NCBI GenBank assembly: GCA_029550525.1
Contig: JAKPHF010000056.1
Location: forward strand, 1 to 64,000
DNA from: Planctomycetota bacterium
Lineage (GTDB): Bacteria > Planctomycetota > Phycisphaerae > UBA1845 > PWPN01
Direction of reading: 5' to 3'
DNA length: 64,000 nucleotides
Below, one piece after another: positions 57,176 to 64,000 of the stretch (its first letter is position 1; each line of letters begins with the position of its first letter). The notes under the pieces are model-generated. The model made no database searches, was not told where the DNA came from, and saw nothing but the letters and a program-made list of their open reading frames with translations. Made by a program: the position numbers and the translations under genes.

Positions 57176-57937
57176 ATGAGCGAGCCTGTCGTCATCATGC
57201 CGTGCCTCGACATGCAGAACGGTCGAGTGGTCAAGGGCGTTCACTTCGTGGACATCAAGGACGCCGGCGACCCCGTCCAGTGCGCGTTGGCGTACTGTCA
57301 GGCCGGCGCGGACGAACTGGCCCTGCTGGACATCACCGCGACCGTCGAAGGACGTCAGACGCTGCTCGACGTGGTCAAGCGCGTGGCTGACGCCACGACC
57401 GTGCCCTTCACCGTCGGCGGCGGCATTCGCGACGTGGCCTCGGCCGCCGCGGTCATCAACGCCGGCGCCGACAAGGTCTCGGTCAGTAGTGCCGCCTTCC
57501 GCCGCCCGGAAGTCATCGCCGAGATGGTCAAGGAGTTCGGTTCCGACAAGGTCACCGTCGCCATCGACGTCGATCAAAACAAAGCCCTGCCGTCGGGCTA
57601 CGAGGTGTACGTGGACGGCGGGCGAACCGCCACCGGTGCCGATGCCATCGAGTGGGCTCGGAAGGTGGACGGCTTCGGCGTCGGCGTCATCCTGCCCACC
57701 AGCAAAGCCGGCGACGGGGCCAAAACCGGTTACGACCTGCCCGTCATCCGGGCCATGGCGCAAGCCGTCTCCGCCAAAGTCGTGGCGTCCGGCGGCGCGG
57801 GCAAACTCGAACACTTTTACGAGGCCGTGCAAGCCGGCGCGACCATCCTGCTGGCCGCTTCCGTCTTCCATTTCCGCATGATCGAGATCCCCGCCCTGAA
57901 GGAGTATCTGCGCGGGCGCGGCGTGACTGTCCGGTAA
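57176..57937 (+). CDS. hisF: HisF-like (imidazole glycerol phosphate synthase cyclase subunit) protein
   Basis: 253 aa TIM barrel. IMPCLDMQNGRVVKG holds the first catalytic Asp; VAIDVDQN holds the second. The barrel-closing ILPTSKAGDGAKTGYDL differs from the usual LTSxDRDG: the third Asp is replaced by Ala, so the loop is changed. No hisH or other his gene is nearby. ATG 57176 with CGGAGA upstream is preferred to ATG 57113. Cyclase function is likely but the variant loop leaves room for a different substrate. Confidence 0.8.
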   Translation: MSEPVVIMPCLDMQNGRVVKGVHFVDIKDAGDPVQCALAYCQAGADELALLDITATVEGRQTLLDVVKRVADATTVPFTVGGGIRDVASAAAVINAGADKVSVSSAAFRRPEVIAEMVKEFGSDKVTVAIDVDQNKALPSGYEVYVDGGRTATGADAIEWARKVDGFGVGVILPTSKAGDGAKTGYDLPVIRAMAQAVSAKVVASGGAGKLEHFYEAVQAGATILLAASVFHFRMIEIPALKEYLRGRGVTVR

Positions 57938-57983
57938 TCGCCACGGAGCCAGCTGCGGGGGAAGCGTCTCCCGCGGGGGATTG

Positions 57984-58012
57984 TTGACCCATTTTGTTTA
58001 AATATGTAAACT
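57984..58012 (+). promoter_or_regulatory. candidate sigma-70 promoter
   Basis: TTGACC, a 17-base AT-rich spacer, then TAAACT (4/6 match). It lies 51 bases upstream of the secreted GH-like gene in an AT-rich island that stands out from the GC-rich flanks. Confidence 0.45.
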
Positions 58013-58062
58013 GCCAACCTGTACCCTAAGGTCACGCGAACCTGAAATCGTCGAGGATCATC

Positions 58063-60141
58063 ATGTCCAAGTGCCTGGTGAAACGGTGGTTACCAGCGGT
58101 CACATGCGCGGCATGGATGGCTTCGGCGGGGATCGCTCACGCCCAGTTGCAGCTCATCGGCACGTACTATCGGGCCGACCGAGACTTCCCCGAGTACTAC
58201 CGCTTCTGGCACGAGGACGCCAACGACGAGCAGGAGCAGGCAGACCCCGCCAATGCCGCCCGCAAGGATGTGCTGGGCGCATCCGTCCACGTTTTCGTGA
58301 AGAACACGGGCACACAGCCGGCAACCGTCACCGACGCCCTGCTGGCCGGTATTAGCCTGAAGGACAGCCTGGCCTTCTCCGATCAACGCAAGACCGGCAA
58401 GCGTTTCGCCAGCATCTATTTCGCCGGGCTGCCGAAGGAGCGGTTGCAGAGACTCATCGACGCGGGCGAGCCGGTGTGGTGGAAGGTTGACCCGGTTCAG
58501 ATCGCACCCGGCGGTTGCGGCGAAGTCATCGTCCGGCTTCGCCAAGCCCCCAAAGGCCAATCGCTCTTGCTCACACTCGTGACCGGCGCCGGCCGCATCG
58601 ACGCGGAAGTACCCGTCCGCCCCACGGCACCGCGAGTGGCAGGCATCAGTTTCGGCCCCGACCTCACCGAGGTGTTCCTGTACTTCCGCCATCCCACCCG
58701 AGGCCAAGCCCCGGCAAGAGTCTTTATGGACGGCGTTGACGTGACCGGCAGTTGCACCATCCGGTCGGACTCGCGATTGAATCTCACGCCCGTCGTCCTG
58801 CGTCTGGCCGAACCGCTCGAGAAGGCCTCGTTTCATGCATTTTCCGCCGCGTACGACGACGGCTCAACGGCCGCGGCGGGCACGCGCGTATTCTGCGACG
58901 AGTTTCGCTACGGGATGTTCGGCGGCATGCCGGGCAAGGCCGAGCAACCGGAGATCGGCCGCCGCTATATTGACGACCTGGTCAGCCACAATCTCAACCT
59001 GCAAATGGCGCAGATCGGCTCGCCGGCCATCCAAAAGTACTTCCTCAGCGCGGCCGGCAAGCAGCACATGGACCGGCACGGGTTCAAGGTCGTCCTGTCC
59101 GACCCCGGCAAGTTCGGCATCACCGACCCGTATGCCCTATACGTCCACGACGAGCCCGACTGCGGCGACTACAAGGTGAACAACCTGCCCGAGGACAAGA
59201 AGATCGGCTCGATGGCCCGCTACTGCATCGAGCGCGGCTACGCGTTCCGCGAAGCCGCTCCCGACGTGCCGCAGATTCTCAACCTGGACATGACCTACAA
59301 GCCGCGCAACTGGCAGACCTACGGCCAGATTCCGGACTTCTTCACCGTGGATCCGTACTACCAGGCTCGCCAGCGTGCCGCGTGGCAAAAGCATCCGGAG
59401 CGCATCGAACTGTACAAGAAAGCCACCTACGTCCTCGCCGTCGGCGAAGTGGCGAACTCAGCCGGCGAACCCAAGCCGCTGCATGTCATCCTGTACGCCA
59501 ACCGGCACATCCAGAAGGAAAGCGGTGAGGTCTTCCGATATCCGACGCCGCCGGAGAAGCGCATCGAGGTTTACTACGCGATCGCCGCCGGCGCCAAGGA
59601 ACTTTCGTACTGGTGGTACACACCGACACAGCCGGCCTATGGCGTGGGCGCGGCCTCGCTGGACAAGCCCGATCCGCAAGCCCAGGCGTTGTGGCGTGAG
59701 ATCGGCCTGCTGGGAGCCGAGCTGCGAACGGCCGGGCCGATCCTACGGACCTCCTGCCCGATTGAACTGCCCATCGAAGCATCTGAAAACGTGTGGGTGC
59801 GTTGTCTGGCCAGGGGGCATGACACGCTCCTCGTGCTGGCCGTCAACGATCAGTACACCAACACAGACAAAGGCACGGACATCACGCCAGTCAGGAATGC
59901 CAGCGTGACCGTGCCGCTGCCCCGGTGGATGCAGCGGCCCCAGGCGTTCGAGATCACCCCCGCCGGCACGAAGACGCTCACGGTTCGGACTTCGCGGTCG
60001 GGCCTCGCGCTGCCGCTGGGCACGCTGGACGTCACGCGGATGATCGTGATCACCACGGATGCGAAGCTCAGAGCGAAGTTGCAGGGCTATTACGCGGCCA
60101 AGCTCCAGGCCAACACCACCAAGCTGATGAAGGAGCCATGA
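58063..60141 (+). CDS. large secreted GH-like protein
   Basis: 692 aa with a signal peptide (cleaved near AHA, residue ~27). The N-terminal third is beta-rich. The middle has a TIM-barrel feel with YALYVHDEPDCGDYK, where the Glu could be an acid/base residue, and VDPYYQARQR. A C-terminal beta-sandwich completes it. I cannot assign a GH family. ATG 58063 follows GAGGA. The stop codon is inside a heptad array. Confidence 0.7.
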   Translation: MSKCLVKRWLPAVTCAAWMASAGIAHAQLQLIGTYYRADRDFPEYYRFWHEDANDEQEQADPANAARKDVLGASVHVFVKNTGTQPATVTDALLAGISLKDSLAFSDQRKTGKRFASIYFAGLPKERLQRLIDAGEPVWWKVDPVQIAPGGCGEVIVRLRQAPKGQSLLLTLVTGAGRIDAEVPVRPTAPRVAGISFGPDLTEVFLYFRHPTRGQAPARVFMDGVDVTGSCTIRSDSRLNLTPVVLRLAEPLEKASFHAFSAAYDDGSTAAAGTRVFCDEFRYGMFGGMPGKAEQPEIGRRYIDDLVSHNLNLQMAQIGSPAIQKYFLSAAGKQHMDRHGFKVVLSDPGKFGITDPYALYVHDEPDCGDYKVNNLPEDKKIGSMARYCIERGYAFREAAPDVPQILNLDMTYKPRNWQTYGQIPDFFTVDPYYQARQRAAWQKHPERIELYKKATYVLAVGEVANSAGEPKPLHVILYANRHIQKESGEVFRYPTPPEKRIEVYYAIAAGAKELSYWWYTPTQPAYGVGAASLDKPDPQAQALWREIGLLGAELRTAGPILRTSCPIELPIEASENVWVRCLARGHDTLLVLAVNDQYTNTDKGTDITPVRNASVTVPLPRWMQRPQAFEITPAGTKTLTVRTSRSGLALPLGTLDVTRMIVITTDAKLRAKLQGYYAAKLQANTTKLMKEP

Positions 60142-60222
60142 GCTATGGGCTGTGAGCTGTGAGCCAACCGTCCGGCTGACAGCTGATAGCTGAGAGCTGA
60201 CAGCGAACAGCTGACAGCTCTT
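60133..60222. repeat. two heptad arrays, GAGCTNT and AGCTGAN words, at a stop codon
   Basis: 60133-60167 has GAGCCAT, GAGCTAT, GGGCTGT, GAGCTGT, GAGCCAA. 60174-60222 has GGCTGAC, AGCTGAT, AGCTGAG, AGCTGAC, AGCGAAC, AGCTGAC and AGCTCTT. The TGA of the preceding gene (60139-60141) lies at the junction of the first two units. Confidence 0.9.
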
Positions 60223-60240
60223 CTTGCTGTCGAGTAAGAT

Positions 60241-61419
60241 GTGCGGATGCACCACCGACAGCGGTATCTGATTCTTGTCGCGGCCGTGCTCATGCAAACC
60301 GGGCTGGGAGCCACGTATTCCTGGTCCATCTTCGCCGATGCCCTTTCCCGGCAGCTCACGCTGAACAAGGCTACCGCTCAACTGCCCTTCACCGCCTTCT
60401 ATATCGCGTTCCCGGCCACCATGATCTTCTCGGGCATCCTCCTGCGACGACTTGGAATCCGCGGCTGCGCCATATTAGGCGGCCTGATCTTCGGTGGCGG
60501 CTGGATGTTCGCCAGTCTGGGCGGGCGGCACTTCGCGTACACCATCTTGGGCGTGGGGCTGCTCGGTGGTATCGGCGTGGGCCTGGCCTACGTGGTGCCG
60601 ATCTCAGTCGGGATGCAGTGGTTTCCGCGACATAAGGGCTTGGTCACCGGTTTGATCGTGGCGGGGTTCGGGGCCGGCGCAGCCGTGGTGTCCAAGGTCG
60701 CTGAGAGTCTCATGCGGTCCGGTGAAACCACCGCCCTCGACGTCCTGCTCATGCTTGGCGCGGTGTTCGCGACTGTGATCGCGCTGACCGGCTCGCTCAT
60801 GCGGTTGCCCCAGACACCGCCAGTACAAGCGGGGATTTCGCTCGAGCCGGAAGAAGAGCCACGTTGGCGCTACATCGTGTTCGGCGGCTCGTTCCGCCTG
60901 CTTTACCTGGCCATGTTCACCGGCCTGGCCGCCGGCTTCACCATCATCGCCAATCTCAAACAATTGTGCCCGAATATTGACATGGCAGCTGGCGCGGTGG
61001 CCGTCGGAGTCCTGGCGATTGCCAATGCCGCGGGGCGCGTCAGTTGGGGCTTCGCGTTCGATCGCCTCTTCTCGACCGCCGCCATCCGCTACAACCTGCT
61101 GGCCCAGGCGGCCGTGCTACTCGCCGCGCCGCTGCTCAGCCGCACGCCGACAGGGCTGTACGTCCTGGCCGCTCTGGCCGGCTTCAACTACGGCGGCGTG
61201 CTCGTCCTTTACGCTTCAGCCACCGCCCAAAACTGGGGAGCCCGCCGTGTGGGCCGCATCTACGGCTGGCTGTTCAGCGCCAACATCCCGGCCTCGCTCA
61301 CCCCCGTCGCCGCCGCGGCCGTCTACGATCGTGCGAACACGTTTACGCCCGCGTTGCTGACCCTCGCCGCTCTGCTCCTCGTCGCGGGCCTGATGAGCCG
61401 ACTGATTCAGATCCGTTGA
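60241..61419 (+). CDS. MFS transporter (oxalate/formate antiporter-like)
   Basis: 392 aa, about 12 membrane spans. The first span GATYSWSIFADALSRQL and later LGGIGVGLAYVVPISVGMQW match the OFA/OxlT-type branch of the major facilitator superfamily, carriers of small organic acids. The start is GTG 60241 (ATG 60247 also possible); the ribosome site is weak. It directly follows a heptad array and closes the catabolic set. Confidence 0.85.
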   Translation: MRMHHRQRYLILVAAVLMQTGLGATYSWSIFADALSRQLTLNKATAQLPFTAFYIAFPATMIFSGILLRRLGIRGCAILGGLIFGGGWMFASLGGRHFAYTILGVGLLGGIGVGLAYVVPISVGMQWFPRHKGLVTGLIVAGFGAGAAVVSKVAESLMRSGETTALDVLLMLGAVFATVIALTGSLMRLPQTPPVQAGISLEPEEEPRWRYIVFGGSFRLLYLAMFTGLAAGFTIIANLKQLCPNIDMAAGAVAVGVLAIANAAGRVSWGFAFDRLFSTAAIRYNLLAQAAVLLAAPLLSRTPTGLYVLAALAGFNYGGVLVLYASATAQNWGARRVGRIYGWLFSANIPASLTPVAAAAVYDRANTFTPALLTLAALLLVAGLMSRLIQIR

Positions 61420-61474
61420 TCTCTCGTCAAGGAAAACGATGACATGTTTTTCTCTCGCCCGGCAAGGGGCGCAA

Positions 61475-61697
61475 GTTAATAGCCGGTCGGCGTAAGCCCC
61501 CGGTTGGCGACCAGCCCGGCATCTCAGGAAGCCCCGATAGGGGCGACAGAGATAACAACGCAGCGACGCATGTCGTGGGCGCAACTTGGGAGCTCTCGTT
61601 TGAATGTCCGTTATCCTCCGCGAACTGTCGCCCCGTTCCGGGGCTTGCACGCTTGGGTTCTCGCGTCCACCGGGGGCTGACGCCCCCGGCTACTAAC
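61475..61697. repeat. ~223-bp element of two inverted ~85-bp copies
   Basis: 61475-61556 begins GTTAATAGCCGG, contains AGCCCCGATAGGGGCGACAG and ends GATAAC. 61610-61697 is a diverged inverse: GTTAGTAGCCGG, AGCCCCGGAACGGGGCGACAG, GATAAC. A 53-base spacer with no gene separates them. It has the shape of a MITE or of two REP-like units back to back. Flanking 61698-61840 holds direct repeats CCGCTCGCGGGCCGAT but no gene. Confidence 0.8.
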
Positions 61698-61840
61698 CGC
61701 GGCCCGCTCACGGGCCGATACGCCTCCATCCTCGCTGATTGTCCGCTCGCGGGCCGATGTGCGTCCGCCCGCGTCGATTGGCGATGGCGTGTCCGCAAAC
61801 ACACGTGTGTCCGCCCACGCGGATTATCCCTACAAGCAGA

Positions 61841-61883
61841 ACAGCGTCGTGGTGCAGACTGAATGCCTACACCACGACGCTGT
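61841..61883 (-). terminator. 14-bp perfect hairpin after gnd
   Basis: ACAGCGTCGTGGTG pairs with CACCACGACGCTGT around a 15-base loop. It lies 48 bases after the gnd stop codon. Its GTGGTG/CACCAC arms and internal GCAG/ATGCCT recall the 54-bp REP element. T tract poor. Confidence 0.5.
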
Positions 61884-61930
61884 CGTTCATACGCTGATCA
61901 CGTACACGCAGTCCCTGGAGTGGATGCGGA

Positions 61931-63337
61931 TCAGATCCACTCGGTGTGGAACGAGCCGGGCTTGTCCACGCGCTCGTACGTGTGGGCGCCGAAGTAGTCG
62001 CGCTGAGCCTGCAACAGGTTGGCCGGCAGACGCTCGCTGCGATAGCTGTCGTAATACGCCAGAGCCGACGAGAACGCCGGCGTGGGCACGCCCAGCTCGG
62101 CCGCCGTGATCACCACCCGTCGCCAGTTGGCCTGCGTCCGCGTGATGATGTCCTTGAAGTACGGATCCAGCAGCAGGTTGGCCAGCTGCGGGTTGCGGTC
62201 GTAGGCCTCCTTGATGCGATTGAGGAAATGAGCCCGAATGATGCAGCCGCCCCGCCAAATCATGGCGATTTCGCCGTAGTTGAGCGGCCACTTGTACTGT
62301 TCGGCCGCCGCCCGCATGAGCTGGAAGCCCTGGGCATACGAGCAGACCTTCGACGCGTACAGAGCGTCGCGAATCGCGTTGATGAACTCCTTCTTGTCGC
62401 CCTTGAACGTGGCGGTGGGACCGGTAAGTTCCTTGCTCGCGGCCACCCGCTCGGTCTTGATGGCCGAGATGGCCCGGGCGAACACCGCCTCCGCGATGGT
62501 CGGCGCGGGCACGCCCAGATCCAGTGCCGACTGGCTCGTCCAGATGCCCGTGCCCTTCTGGCCGGCGCGATCGAGGATCACGTCCACCATGGGCTTGCCG
62601 GTCTCGGGATCGGTCTTGGCGAAGATGTCGCGGGTGATCTCGATGAGGTAGCTGTTCAGGTCGCCGGAGTTCCACTCCTTGAAGACCTCGTGCAGTTCCT
62701 TGGCCGACAGCCCGAGCACGCCCGACATGATGCTGTAGGCCTCGCAGATCAACTGCATGTCGCCGTACTCGATGCCGTTATGCACCATCTTCACGTAGTG
62801 GCCCGCGCCGTCCGGCCCGATGTACGTGCAGCACGGCTCGCCGTCCACCTTGGCCGAGATGGCTTTGAAGATCGGGGCCACGTACTCGTAGGCCTCCTTC
62901 TGGCCGCCCGGCATGATGCTCGGGCCCTTCAGGGCGCCTTCCTCACCACCCGACACGCCCGTGCCGATGAACATCAGGCCCTTGTCGGCCAGGTACTTGT
63001 TGCGACGGATGGTGTCGGGGAAGTGGCTGTTGCCGCCGTCGATGATCAGGTCGCCCTTGTCGAGCAGCGGGATGAGCTGGTCGATGAACTCGTCCACCGG
63101 CTTGCCGGCCTTGACCATGAGCATGATCTTGCGGGGCTTTTCCAGCAGGCTCACGAATTCCGGGAGCGTCTTGGCGGCCTGGAAATTTTTGCCCTTGGCC
63201 CGGCCGTTGATGAACGCCTCGGTCTTTTCCCACGTACGGTTGAACACCGCCATGGAGTAGCCCCGGCTCTCGATGTTCAGGGCGAGGTTTTCGCCCATGA
63301 CCGCCAACCCGATCAGACCAAACTGCTGCTTGCCCAT
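61931..63337 (-). CDS. gnd: 6-phosphogluconate dehydrogenase, decarboxylating
   Basis: 468 aa, normal length. Converts 6-phosphogluconate to ribulose 5-phosphate with NADP reduction. NADP motif [38 protein letters not shown] and the catalytic-Lys region [21 protein letters not shown] 63337 is preferred over 63349 because a GGGGT string lies upstream. It supplies NADPH and pentose to the catabolic set on the left. Confidence 0.97.
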   Translation of the reverse strand: MGKQQFGLIGLAVMGENLALNIESRGYSMAVFNRTWEKTEAFINGRAKGKNFQAAKTLPEFVSLLEKPRKIMLMVKAGKPVDEFIDQLIPLLDKGDLIIDGGNSHFPDTIRRNKYLADKGLMFIGTGVSGGEEGALKGPSIMPGGQKEAYEYVAPIFKAISAKVDGEPCCTYIGPDGAGHYVKMVHNGIEYGDMQLICEAYSIMSGVLGLSAKELHEVFKEWNSGDLNSYLIEITRDIFAKTDPETGKPMVDVILDRAGQKGTGIWTSQSALDLGVPAPTIAEAVFARAISAIKTERVAASKELTGPTATFKGDKKEFINAIRDALYASKVCSYAQGFQLMRAAAEQYKWPLNYGEIAMIWRGGCIIRAHFLNRIKEAYDRNPQLANLLLDPYFKDIITRTQANWRRVVITAAELGVPTPAFSSALAYYDSYRSERLPANLLQAQRDYFGAHTYERVDKPGSFHTEWI

Positions 63338-63723
63338 GTTGTACCCCATCTGGATTACGACCCGTCCGCCGCGGACGTCCAACCAGCGAACCAGGGACGC
63401 TGAGCCCGCACGGGGTCCACCCGTACGAACGGACGCCCACCCGGGCGCACAGCGCCTCTCATCTGAGGACGCCCGACCGGCCCCGCGACAAAACCCCAGA
63501 TTGTACGGACGGACGCCCGCCCTGCAAGGGATCGGCAGTCTCGGGGCCCTTTCGCGTACACCTGGCAGCCACCGCAATCTGCGAACGCAGCGAAACACCG
63601 CCGTTGCTTCGGTGCGGCGAAACCACGCCGACCGTGAATCCTTCGCGGATGGGCGGAATTCACCACCTCTGGGAATGTTGCGAGCTTATATTCCATGAGG
63701 GACACCAAGGCGGAGGACCGGAC
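63338..63723. other. intergenic region with two 20-bp direct repeats
   Basis: 386 bases between divergent gnd and the MDR gene. GTACGAACGGACGCCCACCC (63423-63442) and GTACGGACGGACGCCCGCCC (63503-63522) match at 18 of 20 positions, 80 bases apart. They could be operators or another small repeat. No gene supported. Confidence 0.45.
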
Positions 63724-64000
63724 ATGGCCGCAACACAAGGACGCGAGATTCACCTGCGGGAGTACCCCATTGGCGTTCCCACCCCTCACCACTTCGAGAT
63801 CGTCACTGTACCGGTCCCCGATCCGGGGCCCGGCGAATGCCTCGTACGCAACGTCTGGATGTCGGTCGATCCTTACATGCGGGGCAGGATGCGGGCGGGC
63901 CCGAACTTTGTCCCGGGCTTCGACCTGGGCAAGCCACTGGAAGGCGCCTGCATCGGTCAGGTGATTGCATCCAACAACGGGCCGTTCGCCGTCGGCGATT
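63724..64000 (+). CDS. NADP-dependent MDR oxidoreductase (CurA/PTGR type), 5' part
   Basis: The frame is open to the window edge, 92 codons seen. REIHLREYPIGVPTPHHFEI, VRNVWMSVDPYMRGRM and GACIGQVIASN are typical of the zinc-independent medium-chain reductases that reduce alkenals and leukotriene-type enones. GGAGG lies seven bases before ATG 63724. Confidence 0.85.
   Translation, partial: MAATQGREIHLREYPIGVPTPHHFEIVTVPVPDPGPGECLVRNVWMSVDPYMRGRMRAGPNFVPGFDLGKPLEGACIGQVIASNNGPFAVGD

Noticed and set aside
54108..57871. Long minus-strand frames opposite SIAE and URO-D 2
   Set aside because: Shadow frames; the plus-strand genes have recognisable families, ribosome sites and signal peptide.
61946..63403. 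485-codon plus-strand frame opposite gnd
   Set aside because: His/Val-rich antisense of a strongly conserved gene with no domain of its own.

Overview
The window is a GC-rich bacterial chromosome segment that reads as Planctomycetota, probably the Phycisphaerae side of the phylum. Pointers are a DUF1080-ThuA fusion, a secreted sulfatase, a sialate O-acetylesterase, several URO-D-like proteins, an isolated Flp-type pilin, PEP-CTERM-like and Cys-Gly-type C-terminal sorting tails, an orphan SpoIID-domain protein and an oversized SecA. No rRNA, CRISPR array, phage, transposase or plasmid gene was seen. The only tRNA recognised is tRNA-Gln(TTG).

Layout. 0-7.6 kb: secA (1315 aa, with two unusual insertions), a small SEC-C protein, an LAB_N membrane protein, a SHOCT-like protein and clpX with a clear terminator. 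7.6-24 kb: accessory genes, namely a PF10023 peptidase, DUF1080-ThuA, a clan GH-A-like protein, a double HD/HD-GYP protein, a sodium symporter with a coupled 47-aa membrane peptide, a GH20 remnant, a sugar isomerase-like protein, TauE plus an exported nitrilase, nikR, scpB, a Flp-like pilin and a SpoIID-domain protein. 24-34.4 kb: a PTS IIA domain protein, thpR, two secreted proteins with different C-terminal anchors (the second a TSP3 calcium-repeat protein), an aldo/keto reductase, a large two-TM coiled-coil protein and a secreted beta-propeller protein. 34.6-41.6 kb, minus strand: a housekeeping operon glmU-prs-rplY-pth-rpsF-ssb-rplI-dnaB with tRNA-Gln upstream and no rpsR in its usual place. 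42.3-64 kb: a lipoprotein and a membrane-anchored helical protein, larE, then a long set of catabolic genes: aldolase, Zn-type dehydrogenase, SDR, two URO-D-like proteins, Gfo/Idh/MocA, D-2-hydroxyacid dehydrogenase, sulfatase, SIAE, HisF-like, a secreted GH-like protein and an MFS carrier. It closes with gnd and the 5' part of an MDR oxidoreductase.

How the genes work together. The right half looks like uptake and breakdown of substituted (sulfated, acetylated) carbohydrates. Secreted enzymes strip substituents and glycosidic bonds, the MFS and SSS carriers import products, dehydrogenases and the aldolase cleave them, and gnd feeds the pentose phosphate route. This is inference; no substrate can be read from sequence.

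The most striking feature is not a gene. About twenty intergenic tracts are built of 7-bp units, in several distinct word families (AGCTNNN, CCCCARN, ATGACGA, GTCTCCT, CCTCAAG, TGAGNCC). They hold a strict 7-bp phase even where one word family changes into another, and they sit against gene ends; in several cases the gene's stop codon lies inside a heptad. They are accompanied by REP-like palindromes, one of which lies in frame inside a dehydrogenase gene, and by nested inverted elements. The arrays resemble the heptameric STRR repeats known from heterocystous cyanobacteria.
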